From Desmodus rotundus (Eukaryota > Chordata > Mammalia > Chiroptera > Phyllostomidae), in the NCBI RefSeq assembly GCF_022682495.2, contig NC_071387.1, positions 194,038,143-194,102,142 of the forward strand: a stretch of DNA of 64,000 nucleotides. The letters are read 5' to 3'. Below the pieces are notes generated by a model. That model worked only from the letters and a program-made list of their open reading frames with translations. It did no database searches and had not been told where the DNA came from. This document shows positions 1 through 11,944 of this stretch, piece after piece (within the stretch, counting starts at the first letter, position 1; each line of letters opens with the position of its first letter). Made by a program: the position numbers and the translations under genes.

Positions 1-456
1 ACTGTGTTCATTGTAGAATTTGTAAATTATACAAAAAGTAAAAATTTCTACAGTAATAGTGACAGGGTTTAAGAAAGACTGTGTATTTGGCATTTCAATC
101 TATAAAAATAAAAATTTATTATTTTTTTTAATCATACTGCTCCTAAGGATTAAATTCTTTGTTCAAGAGTAACATATTCCTCTGTCATAATCTTTGGTGC
201 ACTGATTACAGTGTTTTGTTAAAAAAAAAAAAAGTAATTAAAAGATATTTTCTGCAAAGAATGAATAAAAATTTTTAAAAATCACCTTGTGGAGGAGTAA
301 ATGTTAACTACTTCAGCTTCTTTATTACTATATCAAATATCTGATTCAGTTTGGAGTTCAAAGATGTAGCAAGTTTCTGAAAAAATGTCTCAAAATGAAT
401 TATTACTTATTTCTCTCTGTGTTGTATTATTATGGATATAAAGATATAAAATGAAG
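1..456. other. AT-rich intergenic DNA
   Basis: No coding frame, RNA gene or recognisable repeat is seen in this stretch. It contains short A and T runs only. Confidence 0.6.
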
Positions 457-808
457 TCAATACTGAAGCTTTACCCCCCCACTTCCCCCCCACCCCAGCC
501 ATCCCCACCTCCCTGCCTTGTTTCCACCAGCATTGGTTCTGTCCTTGTGTCCTTTATAGTTGTTCCTGAAAACCCTCCCCCTCCCCCCCATTATCCCCTC
601 CCACCTCCTCACTGGTTACTGTCAGATTGTTCTTAATTTCAATGTCTCTGGTTGTATTTTGCTTGCTTGTTTGTTTTGTTGATTTGTTTCCAGTTAAAAG
701 TGAGACCATATGGTATTCATCTTTCACCACTTGGCTTACTTCACTTAGCATAATGCTCTCCAGTTCCATCCATGTTGTCACAAAAGATAGGAGCTCCTTC
801 TTTCTTTC
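457..808 (-). mobile_element. L1 3' end (ORF2 tail plus 3' UTR), 5'-truncated
   Basis: The sequence is the reverse complement of the end of a bat L1. It holds the C-terminal ORF2 region (around 740-808, the 'cttagcataatgctctccag' block) and the G-rich 3' UTR, read here as C-rich DNA at 470-610. It closely parallels the L1 copies at 28.06, 29.25 and 33.71 kb. Unlike those, no poly(A) tail (poly-T on this strand) is evident at the left edge, which I place near 457. The L1 5' truncation point is at about 808, where similarity to the other copies stops and 7SK sequence begins at once. Confidence 0.85.
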
Positions 809-1049
809 AGATGTGAGGGTGATCTGGCTATGACATCTGTCACCCCACTGATCACCAGGGTTGATTCAGCTGATCTGGCAAGCTAGGTGGGTATCTCCCT
901 CCTCCCTCACTGATCCATGTGCATCCCTCCCAAAGCAGAGAGCTCGGTGGAAGAGGACAACCTTCCCAACTAGAGGAGAGGACCAGTCTTCCCTCAAGGG
1001 TATACGAGTAGCTGTGCTCCCCTGCTAGAACATCTAAACAAGCTCTCAA
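809..1049 (+). pseudogene. RN7SK: 7SK small nuclear RNA pseudogene, 3'-truncated
   Basis: From about 809 the sequence follows 7SK snRNA from its first nucleotides. Recognisable 7SK blocks are 'gatgtgagggtgatctggct', 'ccagggttgattcagctgat', 'aagggtatacgagtagctg' and 'aaacaagctctcaa'. 7SK is the abundant Pol III RNA that sequesters P-TEFb in an RNP. About 240 of roughly 330 nucleotides are present; the 3' domain and terminal T-run are absent. Substitutions are scattered along it, so it is a retrocopy and not a gene. Its 5' end abuts the truncated L1 on its left, in opposite orientation, which suggests one chimeric insertion. Confidence 0.88.
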
Positions 1050-2720
1050 TATTCGTTATCATTTGAATTTGTTTTAAATAATTTCATATAAAATTAGAAG
1101 TTACCTACATTCTAGTATAACATAATATATTACATAAACTTTAATATTGTTTTTGTTTCAACACTCATCTTACATTCACATATTTCGGTAGGATAACACT
1201 GTGTGTAATAAGCTTTTAAATCATAGAGAAATGTTTTCAAAATGTCACTTGTTTGATGTTTGAATGGGAATAAAAATTGAGCACAGTTAACTATCTGCAC
1301 TGACCTTGAATGGCATGGATTTGAATTATTGTCTAACACATTTCATACCACATATTGTCACATATAGTAGGTAGGAAGTTTATTTATGTGCTCAACAGTT
1401 TTTTGAATAAATCACTAACATTATAGTACCTATCAGATTGACAGTGGAGCCAAGAAGAAAGTAAAAGTTCTCTGTCCTTAGATGACTATGGTAGACTCAG
1501 CAAGGGAGACGAAGTGAAAATGTACTCACACAAATCATTACTTTATAATACATGTGACAAAAATACATCACAGTTGCTATGTATGTGTTGGTGGGAGATT
1601 GCAGGGGCCAAACCTAGTATTTGAGAGTGACATTTAATGAAGGACATGTAGACTGTTAAGGAATGAAATATTTACATATGTTTCCTTGGAATAATTTCCT
1701 TGGGATAATTTCCACTTCAAAAGTAGATAGATATGGATAGCTAGGTAGATGGACAGATAGGGAGACACTCAGAAATTCAGTTACACTGATAATTTGCCAA
1801 CATGTTCTTTCATAGTTTAGATAAGATGGAAAAAGTTGACCTTATACTCTTCTGTCTTAATTGATATGCAACACATGTAAGTAGAAAAGGAGAATAAGTT
1901 ATATATTTTTTGTGCACTTGGTTTCTTAATTATCAAAAATGTTTTATCATGTGTATGTATTAAACTCTTAAAAAGTCATTTAAAAAGATATGCCTTCACA
2001 TAAGACTTTGTGATAGAGAGTTGGCCTTACATATGACTTGAGATTGAAAAGTCAAAGATAGCAGTGTATTTAGATAATTTTACAATTAGCTATGTACAAT
2101 TGAGAAATCAGCTAAACTATGCAAAATACAGTCCATATTATAAGTTCTTACACAAAATAATAAAGTGGCATCCTTTCTAGTGTTACTTTAAAATGCTATT
2201 AATCATAAATTGAATAAACATTAAATGATGAAATATAGGTTAGATGTCACTTAAGAAAACATTGGAAAGTCAGTAATTTAGCCTTATCTTTGACTATTTT
2301 AAGAAAATAAGTGTTTGTAGATCAACGCTAGTGAATAAAATTCTTTTCTTAAACATCAACGCTTATCTTGAATGTCAAACAGTCAAATTGATTATAACAG
2401 GGTAAGGTACTTTGCATTACTGCAAAAGGAACTTTGACTTGCACCTTGAAAACACTCCATTGTACATGGGATAAGACAAAAAGCAAAAGCTACAGTTTTG
2501 AGCATTTACAATCACAAAGACATACACAGAGCACAGTGGTGGTTCAGATTTCCTCCTCAGCTGGCATTACTTTAAGGTCCTAGTGCCATGGAAAACATAC
2601 CCAATTTTAAAATTACTGTGTATTTATAAAGTATACCCATTCGTTATCCTAAAGTCAACCAACTTGTTTCAAATAAATCAAATATCATAACAACTAACAT
2701 TTCCTTTCCTATTTTAATAT
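1050..2720. other. Intergenic DNA without recognised features
   Basis: I see no gene or confidently assignable repeat. A short imperfect tagata-type run lies near 1722-1765. Confidence 0.5.
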
Positions 2721-2724
2721 GTAA

Positions 2725-3190
2725 TCAAAAACCTTAAAAAAACAAACAAACAAAAACAAATGACTTCCAGTTTCCAGTTCTGCATGTAAGGAGCTTAGAA
2801 GCAACACTCCATCTGAATAACATAAAGAGCTGAACAAACAGAAACCAACAGCATTCCTTGGAGCAGGACACAGGACAACAGCTGCCTCCAAGACTGAAGG
2901 AACACGCAGGCAAATACAGGGAGTTATGACTCACCACAGCAGAGACTCACGAGCAGAAGCCACCTCTGGAACCAGTGCCTGGAGAGGAAAACCAGGACTA
3001 TAATTCACAACTTTCTGGAGGCTCAGGGCTGGAAACCTTGAGTGAAACTGCAGAGAGGCCCAGTCATAGGGAGCCCCACAGTATTGTGAGGTTTGTCTCC
3101 AAAGGCCAAAAAATTACCACAGTAAATATTAAGAAAAATCACCTCATTCTCTCAGATGGAGCTGGGGGAAAGGAACCATTTTAAAATACT
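2725..3190 (+). mobile_element. Ancient interspersed repeat, possibly the 5' region of an old L1
   Basis: This segment reads like an old mammalian repeat rich in short purine blocks, such as 'gcctggagaggaaaaccagg' at about 2977 and 'gctgggggaaaggaacc' at about 3160. The pattern recalls the 5' region of old L1 (L1M) families, but I cannot name a subfamily. The frames it contains (2709-2891, 2734-2937, 2975-3184) are chance frames. Confidence 0.4.
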
Positions 3191-3261
3191 AAGAGAATTT
3201 TGTTATAAAAGGCCTTCCCTCAGGGGCAGCTGGGTAACTAGATCCTACACAGCTGAAATAG

Positions 3262-3410
3262 AGTAGTACCCCACTTATCCAGAGGGGATATCATCCAAGA
3301 CCCCCGGTGGATCCCTAAAACAGCACAGTACCAAAGCTTATAAATACTATGTTTTTCCTATTACACACATACCTATGATGAAGTTCAATTTATAAATTAG
3401 GCATATGCAT
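3262..3410 (+). mobile_element. Tigger/MER28-type DNA transposon end
   Basis: The block begins with the Tigger-like terminal sequence 'gtagtaccccacttatcc' and runs through 'ccaagacccccggtggatcc', 'aaatactatgtttttcctat' and 'aatttataaattaggca'. This order matches the 5' end of non-autonomous Tigger (Tc1/mariner superfamily, pogo-like) elements. Only the first ~150 bp are kept; the AT-rich repeat follows and the other end is missing. Confidence 0.72.
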
Positions 3411-3434
3411 ATTAGATCCATTACTCTGTCTTGC

Positions 3435-3795
3435 ATATCATATATATATATAATATAATTTATATATTATATATTTTAATATTTATTTTATAACATATAC
3501 ATCATAATGTATATTTCATAATACATATATGTATAATATGTATTATTTTACAATATATTTATATATTTATTTATAAATGTGTATTATATATTTTATAATA
3601 TAAATCATATCACATATATATTTATACTAAATATATTTTATATAAAGATATTTCATATATTTATAATACATGTGATATGATTCACACACGTGTGATGTAC
3701 ATATATAAATATATAATATTTATATCACATATATAATAAATATATATACATATGTGTGTGTGTGTGTACATATACACATATTTATATATTTTTTT
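3435..3795. repeat. AT-rich low-complexity / TA microsatellite region
   Basis: About 360 bp made almost only of A and T with TATA-type dinucleotide runs, many short palindromes, and a short TG run near 3755-3768. It may have grown from the AT-rich interior of the adjoining Tigger element. Confidence 0.85.
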
Positions 3796-4180
3796 ATTCT
3801 GTATTTTTCATCCTTTTTGATCTTTTTGTCTCATTCTCCAAATTTCTGTGTTTCTGGCATTTGGTTCACAAATCCCCTTTTACACTATAACCAATCTTAT
3901 GCCAAAACAACATAGTGATTTCTTAATAGCCAGTAGTGATTTAGTTCTGGAATTTACATTAGCACTTTTTCTTATTACTATTCTATGGTAAAATTCCCAT
4001 GTATCATATACATTTAGGAACATATCATTTTTCTATTCATTTTTAAATCCATGTGTGTTATATATAGTGTAATTCGCCTTGGATTTTGTCTTTAGTGTCT
4101 GGTTTTGGTTTGTTGTTGTTTTTCTCCTTGTTCTCTTTATTGTATGCCTTGGAATTTACGTTTTAGTACTGGGTTGTACT
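3796..4180. other. Intergenic DNA without recognised features
   Basis: No gene or assignable repeat is seen here. Confidence 0.5.
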
Positions 4181-4655
4181 GTATTAGTTCTGATTCTTCA
4201 GAGGAGCAGAACTAATGGGACCTATGTATCTATATATCTGTCAATGTATCTATCTGTCTATGATCTAGCTATGTAGATTTATTTGAAGGAATTGGTTCAT
4301 GTGGTTTTCAGTTAGGGGGACTGGCAAGTTCAAAATCTGTAAAGTCAGCCTGGAGGCTGGAAATTCAGATAAGAGCTGATGATTCACTCAGTCTTGAGGC
4401 AGATTTTCTACGTCTTCTTCAGAAAACCGCAGTATTTATGCTTAAAGCCCCAATTAATTTTATGAAGCCCATGCACATTATTGAGAGAGATCTCATTTTC
4501 TTAAAATCAACTGATAGTAAATGTTAATTACATCTACACAACATCTACCTTCACAGCAATGCATATGTTAGCATTTGATCAAACAATAGGGCACTATAAC
4601 TTGGCCAAGTTGACACATAAGATTAACTATCAGAATTATAAATGAAAAACAATAA
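4180..4655. mobile_element. Ancient mammalian interspersed repeat with embedded GATA-type microsatellite
   Basis: This stretch has the layout of a familiar old repeat: a head 'cttcagaggagcagaacta', an internal tatctatctgt run (4225-4262), 'tttgaaggaattggttcatg', 'gactggcaagttcaaaatct' and a tail 'ggccaagttgacacataaga'. I recognise the pattern from other mammalian genomes but cannot give a firm family name. Confidence 0.55.
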
Positions 4656-5228
4656 AGGCTTCCAATGATGATTTTATCCATCAGAGAGAGTTAACCCTAT
4701 AATCTGATAAGCAATAAGACTGAGAGAAGATTAAATTATGCACATTTAAGGCAAGGTAATAATCTTTGAGTGATTTATTCTAACAGATATTAATATTGGT
4801 TTTTATTCTTTAGCACTGTGAAAATGTCAAAAAACAGTCTTCCTTTCAGATTCTTTCTTCTTGACTGTTAACATCTCGTCCTGCGTAGCATAATAATTCG
4901 GTAAATGAAACTGATTCAAGACAAAACTGACTATCCTGTGCATGTCTCTTGGTACAGGTCTTTGCTCTGGAATGCTGGCCCCATCTAATTCTGGGTACCT
5001 TAGTAGTTCCACATACTGAGATCATGTCCACCCATTCAGTGACAGTTGATAAAGTCTCTTCCAACGTTTCAGCCTGTAGTCTTTGGGGCCTGGATTTTTA
5101 ACTTTTCACTCCATATGAAGAATAGTAATAAACACTAAAGGGGGAAAAAAAAACATGCAAAACAATATTGACTCATTATTCTTTCATTTTTTTCTATCAG
5201 CTTTCCAGTGTACTTTGTATTCAACAAA
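4656..5228. other. Intergenic DNA without recognised features
   Basis: Nothing assignable was found. Confidence 0.5.
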
Positions 5229-5229
5229 C

Positions 5230-5512
5230 CTCCTCTTTTTCTTCTCCTTCTCCACCTCTTCCCCTTCCTCCCCCTCCTCCCTCTTCTTCCTTTCCTCCTC
5301 CTCCTTTCTTCCCCCTCCTCCTCCCCTTACTTCTCCTTCTCTTTTATCCTTCCTTTTTCCCTTCCTCCCTTCTTGCCCCTCCTCCCCTCCTCCTCCTCTT
5401 CTTCTTTCTTTTTTTTCTCCCTTCTTCTCTTCCACTTCCTCCTCCTCCTCCTTCTCCTCTTCCATCTCCTTCTCCTTATTCTTTTCCTCTTCTTCTTTCT
5501 TCTCCTTATTAC
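5230..5512. repeat. Long polypyrimidine (CT-rich) tract
   Basis: About 280 bp in which nearly every plus-strand base is C or T, made of drifting cct/ctt/tcc units such as 'ctcctcctccc' and 'cttcttctttc'. The long frames on both strands here (5155-5589, 5168-5542, 5208-5579 plus; 5184-5465, 5327-5563 minus) encode only S/P/F/L or E/K/R/G low-complexity strings and result from the composition. Such homopurine-homopyrimidine DNA can form triplex (H-DNA) structures. Confidence 0.95.
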
Positions 5513-6785
5513 AATTTTATTTGGCTTTTTTACATGTTCTGAGTGGGATCTTTGCTCTATCAAAGTTACTCTATCATAGCTGGAAATGAAAATCTCAGGG
5601 GTTTTTTTTTGCCCCCAAATTAAAATAAGAAGTTATTTGAAGAAGAAACATATGGTCAATATTTCCAATTAAATCAAAAATATTAACACAACGATTGAAG
5701 TGTCAATTAAAATAATATGTGATGGAGGTCACTGTCTTTAGTAACCTGTGACGATGTCAAGTATGAAATGTTTGGGGAAAAGACAATGTGAGAGTGTGTT
5801 GTTGAATATTTGAAATGTCTCATGCAATGCATCATGCATTCTAGTAACTGAATGAAAGACAGCCCATTCAGAGAATGACGATGAGTGTTGTGGGCATACG
5901 TACATAAGTAGCTTCTTTCTCTATTCTTTACTTACGTCCCTGTAAGCCTTCACGAGTGACTAAAACTAATAAATGAGAAAGGAAGGAAAAACAAGCATAA
6001 GCTAACAGATATACAGTACATGTAGCTAGATGACTATAGTATTTATAAGACAAGAATGAATATGCATGTTCCCTGATTTTAGATAAGTTAAAATGTGAAA
6101 TGACATAGGCCTTAGAAACAACATTCATTATATATGCCAATTTCCTCAATGTAAGCTTCCCCAAGATTCATGGCCTAAATCTTCCATTCTACTTTTTCTT
6201 TGTTCTTGTTTCAGAATTGTTCCAACACTTGAATAAAGACAAATGGCACTACTTATTCCCTTCCTTCACATTCTAATGGCTATGTTAAAATTGTACCCTT
6301 TCAACTAAATATAGACAAAAAGCCACAACATGTGATTCAATAAGATTTAATTTGTTACTGAATGTTCCTTCTGTCCTGGAGCAAGAGAGGAGATTAAAAA
6401 AAAAAAGTAAGAGTAACATTACTCATAACACCATTAAGGTAATTGTAAAAGTGCTACATTCATCTTGAAGATAATAAATTGGGCTATGTGAAATTAACTT
6501 GGTTACGAGTGACAGACATGGAACAATAGGCAGTATACTGCTTATTTTTTGTAAAGGGAGATAAAACATGACATTCTAGAATATTAGTATATATACCACA
6601 TACATTACAAACAACTGTCCTTTTCTGACTCAGATATTTGAAATTTAATGAAAGCAATGGTTTATACATCCCAGAAAATTCAAGCAGCCTTCCTTGTTTT
6701 GGGCATGAACATATTTTACAGATGGTCTTTTATCCTGTTACCAGAGAAACTACTTGAATCTATCACATTACTCTAGGTCCTATTT
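5513..6785. other. Intergenic DNA without recognised features
   Basis: No gene or clear repeat was found. Confidence 0.5.
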
Positions 6786-6789
6786 TCCT

Positions 6790-7105
6790 CTTTAAAGAAT
6801 TCACATTTAGCTTTCTGCACCCCACATCCATGTTATTGCTACTTCAGGGACAGGTTGTTTGGTTCTATGAATGTTTCTTATACATTTCACCTATAATGGC
6901 AGTATTGTCTAAATAGCAACACATGTCAAAAGCACTTTGTAGCTTACTCAGTGTTGTTTGGCCATATTCCTCAGGCTGTTGATACCACTCTACTGTAATC
7001 TATTCAGCCAGAATGATCCTTTTGAATTTATAAGCTATCAAGGGATATGAATCACACTCAAATTCAGCTCATGCCACGTATCTAAATGCGCTAGCCCTTG
7101 ATCTT
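6790..7105 (+). mobile_element. L2-like LINE fragment
   Basis: Order and wording resemble the 3' ORF region of mammalian L2: 'ctgcaccccacatccatg', then 'taatctattcagccagaatg' followed by 'atccttttgaattta', then a 'caaattcagctcatgcca' block. Divergence is high, as expected of L2. An L1 origin is less likely. Confidence 0.45.
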
Positions 7106-7110
7106 TTCAT

Positions 7111-7795
7111 GACTTTAAACCAGTCAGCACTTACTGACATGACATTTTTACTCCTATTTCTCGGTGAAAGTAGTGATTTAGTTGAATATTTGCCAAACCC
7201 TTTTCCTTCTCATATTCATCATATTCATGAAATCTCTATCCATATAGTACGTAGAAAAATATCTTTAGTTATGAAAATGACACTAAGTTAAAAGGAAATA
7301 ATAATGCAAGTTCTCTGAATTGGTGTCTGTTAATGATATATTGAATAATTTTGATGCCTAATGCTTACAATTGTTTACTAAATTTTTATGGAATAAATGA
7401 TTAAATAGTTCATCTTAAATAAAATGTAGATAACCACAATGTATTTTGCTTTTTAACTGTACCTTATGTGAAGAGATTAAGAAATTGGTAGATGAAAAAT
7501 GTGAAAGGGAAAACCACATTCTACAATGTGAAATGCAATAAAATCTTCCTAATGTTTTTTCTTTAAAATTCACACATTAAAAATATATCATTTAAACTGT
7601 ATATTCCTGTGTTTGAGTTTTATTTGGTTTCTGTGTTGTGCTTCTCTGCCTTTGAGATCATGAGTCACTACTTAAGCAGAAGTCTGATTTTGAGGAATTT
7701 ATGGAAAAATTGAAAAACATGTTTCTTATATTAACTGTCCTTGAGTTTTGTATATGATTGGTATTTGAGATATGATTTATGCTTTTGAGACATTC
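7111..7795. other. Intergenic DNA without recognised features
   Basis: Nothing assignable was found. Confidence 0.5.
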
Positions 7796-7799
7796 ATGT

Positions 7800-8505
7800 T
7801 AATGTTGCAGGTGGACACCAGGGTCTTCCATGAGATCACGAGAAAAGCATTTTGCGAAATCATGCATGGGAAATTGTAGCGTGGCAAAGTTTATTTGGGT
7901 GGAAATAGAACCTGCCTCTGTGTTTTCAGTGCCCCATCTCCGTTCATCCCACCATGGAAAAAGCCCAACTGTGTCTTCAGCAAGGTCAAGCAAGGGTCAG
8001 GGTCCAGGGTTTCTGTTTCATTTGAAAGGTTAGTCCTTTAGAGCCCGCACAGTCCGCCGCAGGCTCCAGTTGGCTGTTAGACCTGCAGGGTAGCCTGTTC
8101 CCCGGGCAAGAGAGTGTGCAAACGAACAGGATGAGTGTGAGTCACCGTACAAGGCAGAGAGGGAGCTTCTTCGTTTCCCTGTGGTTATAAGCAGGAACTT
8201 TTTCAAAATAACCAATCAACTTCTCAAGCTTTTTCAGGCTTGTATTAGGTCCCACCCCAAGTTGACTGACAGGCTTCTATGTTCAAGTACCTCCTTCTGT
8301 AACTCCCCTCCAACGACCAGGTACTAGAGGTTGTACTGTGCTTCTGGATAGAATTTCTGTGCTCCCAGGATTACGTCTCCTCAGCAGCAGTTCCCTGGAG
8401 TTTATGAATGAGTCCGTAAATGCTGTAGCTTCCTGGCTCAGCAAGCGGGCTTATGCTCCCCGGTTTATTAAACTCAATGTCTAACACCTTTGTTCTCTTT
8501 CTTAT
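7800..8505 (+). mobile_element. Probable endogenous retrovirus LTR or LTR-bearing fragment
   Basis: This block has higher GC than its surroundings and is organised like a retroviral LTR: a CCAAT-type box 'ataaccaatcaactt' near 8208, then C-rich DNA, then an ATTAAA poly(A) signal in 'ggtttattaaactcaatg' near 8462 followed by a T-rich stretch. I could not fix the TG...CA ends or a target-site duplication. The first part (7800-8030) may be a different element. Confidence 0.42.
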
Positions 8506-10235
8506 TAATAACTAGTTAACTACTTACTTATGATAACAATAACAAGTTATCTGTATTTTAAGAAATTAAGTTGAAATAGGTTACCACTAACTTATCAGAA
8601 AAAAATACTCTTTAAATATGGCTTTTAAGATTACTATTCCTTTTACTTTTTTCTATTTTTAAAATATAAGGCTCGAGCTTTTCATGCTCATTCTCACACA
8701 GATAGTAGGAGTAGCAAGGCACCGATTTGATTTCAGCTTTTAATTAACAGTAGATCAGGAAACACATGGCCAATAAAAATAGCAACATAAATAATGAAAA
8801 AGATATCAGGCAATTTGCTGTATATAATCTGGTAGAGGGGAAGCTTGGTCAATTAGTGGTTTTACTTTGTTTAACCTACCTAAAGTTTCCAATAGAGTTG
8901 TCTTAAGACATCTGATGAAAATTAGAACCCTAATAGAAATAAACTGTTACAAGTAACTGATATAAATATTATAAATGACCCAACACAAACATTTCGCAAT
9001 TTAGGAGAGACCAAAACATTGAAAAATCATGAATTCTAGAGCAAACAGGCATTGTCTTTTCATTGGGCAAGGATATCATTTCCATCTCAAACTGTGAGCC
9101 AAGGCTGTTCAGTGAAGAGCACTTTGCCCCTGAGTGCCTTAATCCTGGGTGCAGAGAGCTTTATTCCTTCATTAGAGAGCATACTTTTTCTACCGTTTGA
9201 ATTAATCAAGAAAAGTTTACGGCTAGTGTGCAATTGGTATAGCATTACTGATGCCTAGCTAGGGGCCTTTTATACATCTAAAGGCAGTATTTGCTGTTCA
9301 GTTTGTGGTTTCTTTTTCATGAAATTTTACTTCCATTGCCCCAAGAATGTTTGTTTCTAAATCTGTTGCCTGGACACTGGGTTTGCTTTTCATCCTTTGC
9401 ATTATTAATAACTCAGCCTTTCTTAAGCCAGTAGGTCATTAAATTGCATTTATTTTTCTTTCTAAATAAAAACTAATAATGATAAACAAATATAACATTT
9501 TATACCATCTCATTTATTGTTTTTTCATGCCTGCCTCAAATGTATAATAATGTAATTATATTTTTCAAAATCTTAACATGACTCCCCAAAGATAAAAAAA
9601 TGATTCTGTGAAACTATGTAGCACTTAGAAAAATTTAATATAGTAAAGTAAATTTTATAATAATAATCATCATATGTAGTATCAGGAAAAAGATAACTTC
9701 AAATTCAAAATAGTTTTGCTATTAAATTTATTAGTGGGTTTAAATATGGTGTGTGGCATAAGACACTCTGTTTAGTGGCATTCCACATGCCTATTCTTAA
9801 ATAAGTTTTTACAGTGTGAGACAATAATATTTCCTTTATACTTTTATTTAGTATTGAATGTTCTAAAAATTTACCTTTTATATATTGTCACGTAAACAAT
9901 AATCACAATATATTAATTTGAATACATTAAATTTTTAGCAAATTAACATTTCTGCCATTTGTCTTTATTTAAATTATTTGTTAAATTGTCTTTTTTAAAT
10001 TATTTGTCATATAATGATTAACTTTGCCCTTAAATATGATAAAACATGTCCTTTTGGAAGATATTTGAGAGTGTCAAAAGTAAAATATGATAAAACAAGA
10101 AAAAATAAATTATTTGTTCCTATCCCATTTTTGTATTGCTTTAATTCATAAAAGCTCTACTTTAGGAACCGAAGACTCTAATTAAAAATGTTGCAAATAT
10201 TTTCTTTCAATCCTATATTTTTACATACTCTATAG
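8506..10235. other. AT-rich intergenic DNA without recognised features
   Basis: No gene or clear repeat. The 68-codon frame at 9052-9258 has no recognisable product. Confidence 0.5.
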
Positions 10236-10239
10236 TTTC

Positions 10240-10255
10240 TTCGTATATATACAGA

Positions 10256-10290
<35 letters not shown>
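10240..10290. repeat. TA dinucleotide microsatellite
   Basis: An uninterrupted alternating T-A run of about 30 bp (10262-10289) with an imperfect shoulder upstream. Confidence 0.9.
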
Positions 10291-10292
<2 letters not shown>

Positions 10293-10439
10293 TTATTTAG
10301 TAAAATGTCTTAATTTTTGTCTTCACATCTGGATCTTTGCCTAGAGTAAAAAAAAAAAAAAACCTCATGAAAAGCAAGTCACCATTAATAATCACTTCTA
10401 TACACTTAGTTGAATTTTTGCAGTATTTTTTTTCATATT

Positions 10440-10830
10440 TTGTTTTTACCTTTTTTAAGTCCATTTGAAATTTATTTGAGATGGTTTGAGATCAGGACTG
10501 AACCTCATCCTTCCATATTTCAAAGCTGTTAAATTACTTGAAATGGCAGATTCTTAATGGATCATATCCCCATACACACAGATAGCTCTCTTAACATTTC
10601 TATTTCTTGCCTGTCACTATATTGGCATATCTTTTATTCCTGTTTTACTGGATTTTTTCTTTAAATCTGAGCCTACAGAAGTTTTACTCAATGTTGAGAA
10701 AGTATGGGATAAAGTTCAATAATAGCTTGGTTTCTCTCCTTTAGTTCCTTTAGCATTGCCTAATCAATATGCTTTGAATTAACTTTAGCTCCTTTAACAT
10801 TTAGGTACATCACTCATACTTATAAAAGCA
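10440..10830 (-). mobile_element. Old L1-like LINE fragment (ORF2, antisense)
   Basis: On the plus strand this reads like antisense L1 ORF2: 'agtccatttgaaatttattt', a 'cttgcctgtcactatattgg' block and 'taactttagctcctttaaca'. It is strongly diverged, so an L1M or HAL1-type element is likely. Confidence 0.45.
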
Positions 10831-11944
10831 GTTTTGCTTTCTGAAACAAGGTGTTCCAGTCCTATCTTCAGCTGGGCATGTCCGCTTGAATACAATTTAC
10901 ATGTTCCTGAAAGAACTTGCAATCTTCTAAATCACTACAAAAAATCACAAGGCTATGGGGGGAACGGTGCTGGTCAATACAGACAAACCTATGTAAACAG
11001 AGTACTGACAAAAACAATAATTGGCATCTTGAGAAATAACTTGGGTAGACCAAGGAATGAGTACAATTTGGGGACTATCTCAGGAATATTACATTTGCAC
11101 AAAAACATCAAAGAAGGGATTTTGACTTGTGTGTAACACAGTATCAATGCACAGGAAAATGGAGCTCTGAGCCCAGACCTTGGGCCTAGAACTCTTCCAG
11201 GGTGTAACTGTGACTCTCTAAAGTAAATACCAGTGCAGGGATATATTTTCAATCTTCCAAAACCAGAGCTGAAGGGAAATTTGACTAGGAAACAGACAAA
11301 CAAAGTGCATGCTATTTTTTTTTTTTTTTTTTTTTTTGCTGAGAGTTATAATTATTTTCCAACTATTTTGGCTCTTTCTTTAGTAATTTACAAATGAAAC
11401 CACATAACTTTTAATTTATACCCATAATTTCCCCTCAATATTCATGAAATATGAATAAAATTGGTTATGTGTGTTGTTTCAAAAGGAAATTTCTTGCAAT
11501 GGTATAGAATCAGATACTCTGAAATGGTTGCCTTTTTTTTGTCTTTTAAATTCAGTCATAGATCAAAATCTGGGAGTTCATATTTAAATTTTTGAAAATT
11601 TGGGAAGCCATAATAAATAGATTGAAATCTCACATCTAAATAACTTCTATAATTTACATTGTGACAAAAAATAATTTTAAAATTTTTAGTCCTGAGTTTA
11701 CATTGATACTCCTAATTTTCACTCACACATCCAAAAGTTTTAATCATTTACAAAAAATAAAACATAATAAAATAACAAACAAAACTAGTTTCCTCTATAT
11801 TATCAACATTTATATCTTTCACCTCTTACCTAAACTGGGTTTATATCTCATTCTCTTTTATAACTGTCAATGTTCTTATTTAACATGACAAAATATCTTT
11901 TAAACACAGAAAAAAATAAATAATGCTCATAATTTTTTCTAATG
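10831..11944. other. Unassigned segment with a 23-base T run
   Basis: The part from 10834 to about 11310 includes a 100-codon plus-strand frame (10834-11136) and overlapping minus-strand frames, with no recognisable domain. A run of 23 T lies at 11315-11337. The sequence after it (11338-11600) could be an element inserted on the minus strand with the T run as its tail, but I cannot name it. Confidence 0.4.

Noticed and set aside
444..1094. ATATAAAAT at 444-452 and 1086-1094 as a target-site duplication for the L1-7SK insertion
   Set aside because: The right copy is about 37 bp beyond the end of 7SK, and the word is easily found by chance in AT-rich DNA.
5155..5589. Cluster of five overlapping open frames on both strands
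   Set aside because: All are low-complexity translations of the polypyrimidine tract.
10834..11136. 100-codon plus-strand frame
   Set aside because: No known domain. Overlapping minus-strand frames of similar length and the AT-rich setting point to chance or an old unnamed repeat.
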